In this document: one piece after another, positions 1-5,877 of the stretch
Layout: each line of letters opens with the position of its first letter
Numbering within the stretch: position 1 is the stretch's first letter
Assembly: GCA_019323355.1 (NCBI GenBank)
Contig: JAHWHI010000022.1
Location: 1-10,753 of the forward strand
Direction: 5' to 3'
From: Candidatus Woesearchaeota archaeon
GTDB lineage: Archaea > Nanobdellota > Nanobdellia > Woesearchaeales > WJKV01
Length of the DNA: 10,753 bases
Notes under the pieces: model-generated
Databases searched by the model: none
The model's input: the letters and a program-made list of their open reading frames with translations, nothing else
Told to the model about the DNA's origin: nothing
Position numbers and translations under genes: made by a program

Positions 1-2
1 CT

Positions 3-944
3 GTAGACGGCCTGTTTCCAATGGACCGTGTTGATATTGAAGTAAATGTAAAAAGCCTTTTTACAGAAAACACAAATCCACGAATCGAGGATATCGAGCT
101 TGATATTGAGATCCAGAATATTGCTGACAGAGGCACTGATGATATCAACCTAGAAGCTGTTGAATTCTATCTTGATCCAAAAGAATCAAAAGATTTGTCA
201 AACTTTGAATTCATTGTTCCTAAAGATGTAGAGAACAACAAGCTATACACTATCCTGATAACTGCTCGAGGAGAGGATCAGGAAGGAGTACGGCATACTG
301 TTGAATTTCGTGGTCAGATCAGGACAGAGCGAGCTGCTGATGATATCAGGCTTACAAAGTTTGAGATGTATCCTGAGAACATAACCTGTGAGGATGAAAT
401 TATCTTTAGCATTGAAGTCACAAACCTTGGAGTTGGAACAGAGGATGAAGCTGCTTATACAATAAAATGTACAGATCTTGACTTGTTCTTCAGCGAGAGG
501 TTCGAGCTTGAAGCTGATCCTGGGAGAAGGACATCTGAGTTCAACAAGGAACATACTTTTGAGATATCCCCAAACGTAGCTCCTGGAAGATACAAGATTA
601 TTGTCAAGACATTCAGCGACAGCACAAGCGAACAGGATGTGGAGAATTATTATTTTGATATTTACGAATGCGAGGACAGGCAGCCTGCTGTGACGCCTGT
701 TGAAGATGACATTGATGAAGAAGAAGAGATTGAAGAGGATGAGGAAGAAACTGTTGATGTAGACGAAACTTCTGATACAGATACTTCAACAGATGCTCCT
801 GCAAGCACTGCTGAAGCAGGAGAAGTTGAATCCTATGATGTGAAAAGTCCTCTTGAGAATCAGAAGCTTGCGATCTTGCTGATAGTTGGAATCGCAATTG
901 TAGCTCTGATACTACTTTATATCGCTTACATGCTTATTTTCTGA
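3..944 (+). CDS. Putative membrane-anchored surface protein, 5' end outside window
   Basis: The reading frame is open to the window edge (V-D-G-L-F-P lies before the first ATG at 21). That ATG has no TATA box or Shine-Dalgarno site, so this is probably the C-terminal part of a longer protein. Counting from the ATG at 21, residues about 3-105 and 108-216 read as two beta-rich modules with alternating hydrophobic strands (for example FSIEVTNLGVGT), in the style of the CARDB/S-layer-like repeats of archaeal surface proteins. A strongly acidic, Ser/Thr-rich linker follows (about 225-275), then one hydrophobic helix (about 283-305) ending at the stop codon. The expected topology is an extracellular body held by a C-terminal membrane anchor. 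It is convergent with taw3 and overlaps it by 11 bases. The exact domain family is not recognised; the surface role is inferred from architecture. Confidence 0.7.
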   Translation, partial: VDGLFPMDRVDIEVNVKSLFTENTNPRIEDIELDIEIQNIADRGTDDINLEAVEFYLDPKESKDLSNFEFIVPKDVENNKLYTILITARGEDQEGVRHTVEFRGQIRTERAADDIRLTKFEMYPENITCEDEIIFSIEVTNLGVGTEDEAAYTIKCTDLDLFFSERFELEADPGRRTSEFNKEHTFEISPNVAPGRYKIIVKTFSDSTSEQDVENYYFDIYECEDRQPAVTPVEDDIDEEEEIEEDEEETVDVDETSDTDTSTDAPASTAEAGEVESYDVKSPLENQKLAILLIVGIAIVALILLYIAYMLIF

Positions 945-1521
945 GAGAAGAAAGTTTTGTAGTCAGTTTCTTTATCTTAGTGTGGGTCTCATCAAGCTTT
1001 CTGTTTGCTTCTGCTATTGCTGTATCCAAGGCAAATACATCCAGCACAACTGAAAGAGGGATGTCCAGTCTTTCGCTTGCTCTTATCTCTACAACATTCT
1101 TTTTTGCAGAGATTATCCCGCTTAGTTTGAAGCCTGTGTTTCTTGCCAGGTCCAGTAGTTTTTGCGCGTCATCAATACTTTCGCAGGAGACATGGAGGAT
1201 GGCAGGCTCGAACCTGATCCAGCATGTATTCAGGAGATTTTTATCATCCCATATATTTGTGTAAAGCTTTTCTATCTTGTCAAACTCTATTTTGGTGATC
1301 TTGCTGTGGGAGATGTAGAGCCATCTGTATTCATTCTTCTTCTTTCCAATCTTGATGATGACAATCCTGCCAGAACATGAAGATGTTGTGTAATAATTCT
1401 TTAGCTTGTTTATCTTCTTGCACAAATCTTCTATCTTCTTGTCAATGCTGCCTTTCTTGCTCTTGTCTAATTTAGATAGAAATACCTTTTTTGAATGTAA
1501 AAAAGAAAAAGAAGAGTTCAT
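934..1521 (-). CDS. taw3: Taw3/Tyw3, tRNA-Phe wybutosine-pathway methyltransferase
   Basis: A 195-aa protein with the Tyw3 family hallmarks: SKKGSIDKKI near residues 21-30, the signature TTSSCSGRI (45-53), a W-x-x-x-SH segment (67-72), EPAILHVSC (105-113) and a GFKLSGI segment (130-136). The length fits the family. Tyw3/Taw3 uses S-adenosylmethionine to methylate N4 of the tricyclic wyosine-type base at G37 of tRNA-Phe, next to the anticodon, and so helps hold the reading frame on Phe codons. The ATG at 1521 shares four bases (ATGA, 1518-1521) with the stop of the upstream gene, so translation is probably coupled and the start is well supported. The last about 28 residues form a basic helical tail. 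The other wyosine genes are not in this window. Confidence 0.9.
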   Translation of the reverse strand: MNSSFSFLHSKKVFLSKLDKSKKGSIDKKIEDLCKKINKLKNYYTTSSCSGRIVIIKIGKKKNEYRWLYISHSKITKIEFDKIEKLYTNIWDDKNLLNTCWIRFEPAILHVSCESIDDAQKLLDLARNTGFKLSGIISAKKNVVEIRASERLDIPLSVVLDVFALDTAIAEANRKLDETHTKIKKLTTKLSSLRK

Positions 1522-2072
1522 CCGATTCTTCTTGCTGCTTTTCCTGCCATCCTTTGGAATCTTGCAGCCTGAGAACGTGCAGCTTGCATTCCAGCTTCTG
1601 CAGTCTTCTGTCTCTCTTTGAATTGTTTGATTAAAGCGCCAGCTTTGTCTTCAAGTATTGCAAAATGCTCTCTCATGGTCTTGAGATCTTTTTGCAACGA
1701 TTCAAGAACAACTAATAATGCAGAACTATCTGCAGAGATTATTCCTTCTGGGAACCCTAATTTTTGCAGGGTCTCTAAAAATTCTTCAAGTGTCTGTATG
1801 TTTGCAAGTTCGTAATTCTCGAATTTAACAAGTCCTTGCACAGCATCTGCACTGTCTGTCTCAAACTTCTGGAACCATTTGATTATCGCATCCAAATCTT
1901 TTTTTGTCTTAGAAATATTTCCTAATTTTGCATGGTGGACAACTTTTTTCTTTTCCAAGCTGTCAATAAGCCTCATGTCCCTTCTTAAATGCCTTATAGT
2001 CGCTCCGAACATCATAGTGCCGAGCATCCGGCCGCTGTAAAGCTTTTCATCCAATTCTTTTGAACCAAACAT
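1518..2072 (-). CDS. Uncharacterised helical protein co-transcribed with taw3
   Basis: I do not recognise this protein (184 aa from the start chosen here). It is almost wholly alpha-helical by eye, with charged heptad-like stretches suggesting coiled coils (about 33-75 and 120-160, counted from the upstream ATG at 2078) and a basic C-terminus rich in Ala, Gln and Arg (about 160-186). It has no signal peptide, membrane helix or cysteine motif. Two in-frame ATGs exist, at 2078 and 2072. The AGGAGGTG site at 2080-2087 is only 1 base from the first but 7 from the second, so 2072 is preferred. It is the first gene of an operon and overlaps taw3 by ATGA. A role linked to tRNA or RNA binding is suggested only by that neighbour and the basic tail; this is inference. 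Confidence 0.75.
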   Translation of the reverse strand: MFGSKELDEKLYSGRMLGTMMFGATIRHLRRDMRLIDSLEKKKVVHHAKLGNISKTKKDLDAIIKWFQKFETDSADAVQGLVKFENYELANIQTLEEFLETLQKLGFPEGIISADSSALLVVLESLQKDLKTMREHFAILEDKAGALIKQFKERQKTAEAGMQAARSQAARFQRMAGKAARRIG

Positions 2073-2079
2073 AAGCATA

Positions 2080-2087
2080 CACCTCCT
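2080..2087 (-). promoter_or_regulatory. Strong Shine-Dalgarno site AGGAGGTG
   Basis: On the minus strand AGGAGGTG lies 7 bases before the ATG at 2072 and 1 base before the ATG at 2078. It matches the 16S rRNA 3' end almost fully and decides the start in favour of 2072. It is one of few clear Shine-Dalgarno sites in the window, where most first genes look leaderless. Confidence 0.75.
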
Positions 2088-2115
2088 CTAATATAAATCT
2101 GCAAAGGAATGTATA

Positions 2116-2124
2116 GTATATAAG
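2116..2124 (-). promoter_or_regulatory. TATA box for the helical protein-taw3 operon
   Basis: The minus strand reads CTTATATAC here. Transcription about 27 bases downstream, near 2093, would give a leader of about 20 bases containing the Shine-Dalgarno site. It overlaps an imperfect inverted repeat built around AGCG-TTT-CGCT (2123-2133) with ATAT arms. Confidence 0.55.
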
Positions 2125-2149
2125 CGTTTCGCTATATGAAAATAGTAAG

Positions 2150-2163
2150 GATTATATATAATC
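2150..2163 (+). promoter_or_regulatory. Palindromic TATA element before the 553-aa membrane protein
   Basis: GATTATATATAATC is a perfect 14-base palindrome whose centre is about 30 bases before the ATG at 2186, the right distance for a leaderless archaeal transcript. A second, overlapping inverted repeat AGGATTAT (2148-2155) / ATAATCCT (2166-2173) encloses it. It could be only the TATA box, or a TATA box combined with a repressor site. Confidence 0.55.
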
Positions 2164-2185
2164 AGATAATCCTTTATATAAGAAT

Positions 2186-3847
2186 ATGAGAAAAAAGAGT
2201 TTGATAGTGGCTGGTATATTGAGTTCTTTAGTTAGTGTTACAAGTGTGGCTGCCCAGACAGGGTACCAGCAATCCACTGGACAGATAACCCAGGCTTTTA
2301 CAATGGCCTTTTCATGGCTGCCGGCAGTGCTTAAGATTAAGTCTGTTGTGTTTGGGGTCCTTCTAATACTTTTCTGGATCTTTTTGTATAATATAATATT
2401 GGTAGGGGTCAGAAGATGGCTTGTCAGGGAAGGCGAGACAACAAAGATGCACAAAGCGATTGCCGGAAGCCTGGCAGGTATCATGATCTTGTCTGTATTC
2501 TTTCTGACAAAAGACCCAATGGGCAAGGCACAGCAGATCGCAGGATCATTCGGAATGTTTTTCGCGATTATAATCAGCGCTGTTGTTTACTTTCTTTCAA
2601 AAAGCATGATCAGAAACAATACTGATGGGGAATCCGGAGGGTTCCAGTCAACAATGCTTGGAGCACTATGTCTTTTACTTTTTACATATCTTGCAGAAGG
2701 CACTGCTTGGGGAGGCATTCGATATCTTCTCATGGGAGTAGCATTTCTGATATTATTTATTGGTATGATAATGAAAGTTGGCAGTGTATCACGAGGATGG
2801 GGATGTTCAAATGGATACGACCCATTTGGTGATCGGACAGACCAGCTGCCAAGGTCCCCTGGTTCTGTTGGGGATGCAGCTACTAGATTCCTTGGTTCTT
2901 CCATTGATGTTGGAGGAAGACTTTGGCGATGGTATAGACAAAGAGGATTACGTCCAGAGCAGATAGAGTATCATGATCGATTGGAGGCATTTGAAAATAA
3001 TTTTAGATCTGAATTCGAAGATTTTGATAAAATATTTCAATTATATACCGAGAAATCAAGAGAAATTCCTCGGATGAGAACACTCTATCATACAAAATGG
3101 AAAAAATGCCGGAAATTTCTTGAGAAAACATTCCCTAATATTTTGACTCGCGAACGTAGCTATATCACAAGATTTCTTGACGATTGTGCTGCTGGAACTC
3201 ATAATGCATCATCTCTACTTCGAGCAATGCAGAGAGCAGAACCTGCAGGAGGATTGACTCCAGCACAGATGACTAATATTATGACCCGATTTGCAGCACA
3301 TCAAGCAGCTATTGAAACCGCACTGGGAGCTTTAAGAGGTTCAGTTGATACACAAATTGGAATTCTTAATACAATACGAAATAATCCAATGCAAACTCCA
3401 ACTCATCTTGGAAATATTTTGACGAACCATTTAAATAGTCCCGCAGGTACTGAATTTATGGCTTTATCTAGTCTAAGAACTGCTCTTGATGCACTCAGAA
3501 CAGATATAGAAACAATTCTTGGAGGCCCTGCCCCTGGAGGACCCGGACCTGGCGGCCCTGCGCCTGGAACGCCTGCAGCAGAAGTTGCAGCACATATAGA
3601 TGATGTCGCTCCTGTCAGATTCGAATATGTTGGGATTGTGACTTTTGAAACTCTTAGGGATTTTTTTGATTTCTTCAGAGACCCTGGAAGAAATAATATC
3701 ACTAAACGAGGTATGGCTTCTGCTAGAAGAGATGAACTTTCAGATTGGGTTGAATCCATTGGATGTCTACTTCTAGCAAGAGAGCTTGTAACTAAAGGAC
3801 CAGCAGATTTTGTCAATTATGTTAATTCGATACCAATTCCTCCTTAG
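2186..3847 (+). CDS. Uncharacterised five-helix membrane protein with large C-terminal region
   Basis: A 553-aa protein I do not recognise. Residues 1-23 look like a signal peptide (basic MRKK, hydrophobic core, SVAAQ-like cleavage region). Five hydrophobic helices follow at about 53-75, 91-107, 117-137, 155-171 and 178-197. Residues about 210-445 are hydrophilic and mostly helical, then comes a Pro/Gly hinge at 446-463 (repeats of GGPAPG type) and a compact C-terminal part (about 470-553) rich in Phe and Asp. An N-terminal signal plus a short helical bundle is also seen in conjugation-type membrane components, but I see no sequence motif that proves such a link and no partner ATPase here. 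No Shine-Dalgarno site precedes the ATG; the TATA position supports a leaderless transcript. The stop lies 5 bases from that of the convergent GTPase gene. Confidence 0.75.
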   Translation: MRKKSLIVAGILSSLVSVTSVAAQTGYQQSTGQITQAFTMAFSWLPAVLKIKSVVFGVLLILFWIFLYNIILVGVRRWLVREGETTKMHKAIAGSLAGIMILSVFFLTKDPMGKAQQIAGSFGMFFAIIISAVVYFLSKSMIRNNTDGESGGFQSTMLGALCLLLFTYLAEGTAWGGIRYLLMGVAFLILFIGMIMKVGSVSRGWGCSNGYDPFGDRTDQLPRSPGSVGDAATRFLGSSIDVGGRLWRWYRQRGLRPEQIEYHDRLEAFENNFRSEFEDFDKIFQLYTEKSREIPRMRTLYHTKWKKCRKFLEKTFPNILTRERSYITRFLDDCAAGTHNASSLLRAMQRAEPAGGLTPAQMTNIMTRFAAHQAAIETALGALRGSVDTQIGILNTIRNNPMQTPTHLGNILTNHLNSPAGTEFMALSSLRTALDALRTDIETILGGPAPGGPGPGGPAPGTPAAEVAAHIDDVAPVRFEYVGIVTFETLRDFFDFFRDPGRNNITKRGMASARRDELSDWVESIGCLLLARELVTKGPADFVNYVNSIPIPP

Positions 3848-3852
3848 AAATA

Positions 3853-5052
3853 TTATTTACTGCTCATTATCTCTATGATATCTCTATGGTTTAGAACATG
3901 GTCTCTTCCGACTGGAAGTTTTCTCTTGACATCAATAGCTTTGATGAAGTTCTTTCCAAAGTCTGTATGCAAGCGGAATGCAAAGTCGAGTGCTGTTGCC
4001 TCTTTTGGAAGAAGGAAGCAGTCTGGAAGGACATTACCGTCAGAGTCCTCGAGTTTTCCGACACCGCCTGGAAAGATCGCCTTGTACTGCAGGAGCTTGA
4101 ACACTGCTGTGTCAAGAACCTGTTGCACTCCGGTTGTCTGATATTTTTCTAGGATATTTTTCTTGATAAAGTCTAGTGCTTTTGCTTGTTTCTCACTAAG
4201 CTTCTCTTGATTGATTACTTTGAAGCCTTTATCTCCTGGAACATACTCTATAAGATCGTGTTTTGCAGCTTCCCGTAAAGCAAGTTCTGATTCTGCTGAA
4301 CATGGAATCAGAATCTCATCTGGAAACTGTGCTTTTATCTTTTCAAATATCTCAAACGCACCAGGAACATCCACTTTGTTGCAAGCGATTACCATTGGCT
4401 TTGTTTTTTTCCGCAGGAATGAGGCCATCTTTCTTAGATCGTCATCTGTCCAGGATTGGATATTATCTTTCTTCAAGTTGCATTCCTTGATAGCTCTCTC
4501 TGCAAGATTCTCTGTGATGCCGAGTGCAGAGGCCTGTTTTGCGATTGCTTTGTGGACCTCGCTTTTCTCCTGCTGGACAGAACGCGCGAAACGCTCCCAG
4601 CCTTTAGTCAGGATGCCTTTGTACCACATGTCTATCTCTGTCTCTAAAAATTCAATGTCTTTTGCAGGATCATAACTTCCAACATCAACAGGCTCGCCTT
4701 TCTCATTTATTGATCCAGAAACATCAACAACATGGATAAGGACATTCGCCTGCCTTAGATCATCAAGGAACTGGTTTCCCATGCCTTTTCCAGAGTGTGC
4801 ACCAGGCACAAGGCCTGCCACATCCATCATGTCAACAGGAACAAACCTGAAACCTTTCATAGAATAACCAAAACGAGGATTACACTGTTTATTGAACTCT
4901 TTGCAGACGCATTCAACCCGGACATAACCAGTGCCATGGTTCGGCTTGATTGTTGTGAACGGATAGTTTGCAATGTCCACTTCTGCCAGTGTTGCAGCCT
5001 TAAAAAAAGTTGATTTTCCTGCTGATGGTTTTCCTACAAGCCCGACTATCAT
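3853..5052 (-). CDS. Obg/YchF-superfamily TGS GTPase, archaeal Ygr210-like type
   Basis: A full-length 399-aa GTPase. The P-loop GKPSAGKST is at residues 7-15, the T34-containing switch I (YPFTTIKPN) near 30-38, switch II DVAGLVPGAHSGKGMGNQFL at 77-96, the base-recognition motif NKVD at 225-228 and CSAE near 251-254. The helical insertion typical of YchF-like proteins lies between the G3 and G4 motifs, and a TGS domain fills about 320-397 (VGKLEDSDGNVLPDCFLLP region). Relatives bind ribosomes or RNA. YchF/OLA1 proper has NxxE in G4 and prefers ATP; the NKxD here points to GTP and, with the cysteine-containing insert near 48-57, to the archaeal/fungal Ygr210 branch. A TATA box about 28 bases before the ATG supports a leaderless transcript. 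It is divergent from the 188-aa gene. Confidence 0.92.
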   Translation of the reverse strand: MIVGLVGKPSAGKSTFFKAATLAEVDIANYPFTTIKPNHGTGYVRVECVCKEFNKQCNPRFGYSMKGFRFVPVDMMDVAGLVPGAHSGKGMGNQFLDDLRQANVLIHVVDVSGSINEKGEPVDVGSYDPAKDIEFLETEIDMWYKGILTKGWERFARSVQQEKSEVHKAIAKQASALGITENLAERAIKECNLKKDNIQSWTDDDLRKMASFLRKKTKPMVIACNKVDVPGAFEIFEKIKAQFPDEILIPCSAESELALREAAKHDLIEYVPGDKGFKVINQEKLSEKQAKALDFIKKNILEKYQTTGVQQVLDTAVFKLLQYKAIFPGGVGKLEDSDGNVLPDCFLLPKEATALDFAFRLHTDFGKNFIKAIDVKRKLPVGRDHVLNHRDIIEIMSSK

Positions 5053-5076
5053 TTTGTGAGTAATAAAAATCTAGTG

Positions 5077-5085
5077 TTTAAAAAA
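5077..5085 (-). promoter_or_regulatory. TATA box for the TGS GTPase gene
   Basis: The minus strand reads TTTTTTAAA, centred about 28-29 bases before the ATG at 5052. Transcription would begin at or next to the start codon, and no Shine-Dalgarno site is present. Confidence 0.5.
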
Positions 5086-5105
5086 CCTTCCATAAAACCG
5101 AAGAG

Positions 5106-5113
5106 TTTAAATA
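5106..5113 (+). promoter_or_regulatory. TATA box TTTAAATA for the 188-aa gene
   Basis: TTTAAATA is centred 27-28 bases before the ATG at 5137. This places the transcript start at that ATG and argues against the longer in-frame start at 5056, which lies upstream of the TATA box. The same TTTAAATA octamer precedes the DUF1385 gene. Confidence 0.65.
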
Positions 5114-5136
5114 CGATATTATTCTCATATCCAGTA

Positions 5137-5703
5137 ATGGCAAAGAGAGAGATGCCCAAGGTCGCTGTTTCGTATAAAGGGGTTTTCAGCTTCAAAGAAG
5201 TCTATGCAATGATACACGGCTATCTTGTTGAGAATGGTTTTGTAGCGACTGATTATCCGGATTATGGAAGCGGTGCTGATTCTGATTTATTTGAGACACG
5301 GTATGTGGAAAAAGGATCTCCAAAAGAACTGATAATTGCCTGGTCCTCAAAAAACGAAGCTACTGATTATTACCAATGGGTCATTGATGTGGAGTTCCAG
5401 GGAACTGCAATATCTGAAACAGAAGTCATGATTGAAGGAAAAAAAGCAAAGATGGACAAAGGCGAGATAAAGATCACATTGAAAGGATATCTTGAGACAG
5501 ACTATCAGAAAAAATTTGAGAAACACTGGCTCATGAAGAATTTTGCAAAACGTTATGATGAAAAGATCATGGCTGGAGAAGCAAAAGAGGAGGAAGGAAC
5601 TTTAGCTTTCATCTACAGCAAACTTCACACCATGATCAAGCGTTATTTCAAACTCATGGGAAGCGAGCTTCCAGCTGAAATATCCGCACCAAAGAAGGCT
5701 TAA
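5137..5703 (+). CDS. Uncharacterised 188-aa cytosolic protein
   Basis: I do not recognise a named family. The protein has no signal peptide or membrane helix. It reads as an alpha/beta protein: an N-terminal beta/helix segment (VSYKGVFSFKEVYAMIHGYL, about 10-29), an acidic DYPDYGSGADSD loop (about 39-50), beta strands with conserved-looking Trp (about 65-130), and a long basic helical C-terminus (about 125-175, KKFEKHWLMKNFAKRY). The start is set at 5137 by the TATA box; the frame continues upstream to an ATG at 5056 but those 27 residues would overlap the promoter and are rich in Lys/Ser with no domain character. It is divergent from the GTPase gene and followed by the tRNA-Thr promoter. It may be a conserved protein of the lineage, but that is inference. 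Confidence 0.75.
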   Translation: MAKREMPKVAVSYKGVFSFKEVYAMIHGYLVENGFVATDYPDYGSGADSDLFETRYVEKGSPKELIIAWSSKNEATDYYQWVIDVEFQGTAISETEVMIEGKKAKMDKGEIKITLKGYLETDYQKKFEKHWLMKNFAKRYDEKIMAGEAKEEEGTLAFIYSKLHTMIKRYFKLMGSELPAEISAPKKA

Positions 5704-5720
5704 GTTCTATTACAAAAACC

Positions 5721-5728
5721 TTATAAAT
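5721..5728 (+). promoter_or_regulatory. TATA box for tRNA-Thr
   Basis: TTATAAAT lies 25-32 bases before the first tRNA base at 5753, the expected archaeal spacing. There is no comparable AT-rich box between the tRNA and the adenylate kinase, so this promoter probably drives both. Confidence 0.65.
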
Positions 5729-5752
5729 AGTTCATAAATTCTATATAGACAT

Positions 5753-5825
5753 GCCCCTGTAGCATAGTAGCTATTGCGGCTGACTTGTAATCAGCAGGTC
5801 GGGAGTGCAAATCTCCCCAGGGGCT
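5753..5825 (+). tRNA. tRNA-Thr (anticodon TGT)
   Basis: A 73-base cloverleaf folds fully by hand. Acceptor stem GCCCCTG/CAGGGGC has 7 pairs (5753-5759 with 5818-5824), then U73. The anticodon stem GCTGA/TCAGC (5779-5783, 5791-5795) carries loop CTTGTAA with anticodon TGT at 5786-5788, reading ACA. The T stem is GGGAG/CTCCC. Thr identity bases G1-C72, C2-G71, G35 and U36 are present. There is no intron and no encoded CCA. Two oddities: the T loop is TGCAAAT (G at position 55, not U) and the D loop AGTAGCTA has C at position 19 instead of G. The D stem has three pairs and a U13-U22 mismatch. Other tertiary bases (U8, A14, G15-C48, U54, A58, G53-C61) are normal, so it looks functional. Confidence 0.93.
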
Positions 5826-5836
5826 TTTATGATCGT

Positions 5837-5841
5837 GGAGG
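5837..5841 (+). promoter_or_regulatory. Shine-Dalgarno-like GGAGG before the adk start region
   Basis: GGAGG followed by GG lies 2 bases before an ATG at 5844, which is out of frame with adk by one base, and 9 bases before an in-frame ATA at 5851. Its presence argues that translation of adk begins near here, not at the TTG at 5878. Confidence 0.5.
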
Positions 5842-5843
5842 GG

Positions 5844-5877
5844 ATGGAAAATACCAGATTCTAAGATTAATATAATA
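5844..5877 (+). other. Probable N-terminal segment of adk, out of frame by one base
   Basis: The in-frame codons just before 5878 encode I-P-D-S-K-I-N-I-I, which supply the first beta strand that leads into the adenylate kinase P-loop. No ATG, GTG or TTG exists in that frame between the stop at 5830-5832 and 5878. The ATG at 5844 is one base out of phase and meets TAA at 5862. Removing one A from the run at 5848-5851 would give M-E-I-P-D-S-K-I-N-I-I-L-L-G-P-P, an ordinary adenylate kinase start. Other options are an ATT start at 5866 or an ATA start at 5851. Confidence 0.6.

Noticed and set aside
3520..3575. GC-rich tandem repeat in the five-helix protein gene
   Set aside because: It encodes a Pro/Gly hinge in frame, so it is explained as protein low complexity and not as a separate DNA element.
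2186..3847. VirB6/TrbL-like conjugation protein
   Set aside because: Only the general pattern of helices is similar; no motif or neighbouring secretion gene supports it.
4211..4675. 154-aa reading frame on the plus strand inside the GTPase gene
   Set aside because: It is the antisense of conserved GTPase coding sequence including the G4 motif and has no promoter or Shine-Dalgarno site.
5056..5136. N-terminal extension of the 188-aa gene from an ATG at 5056
   Set aside because: The TATA box at 5106-5113 lies inside it and points to a transcript start at 5137; the extra 27 residues have no domain character.
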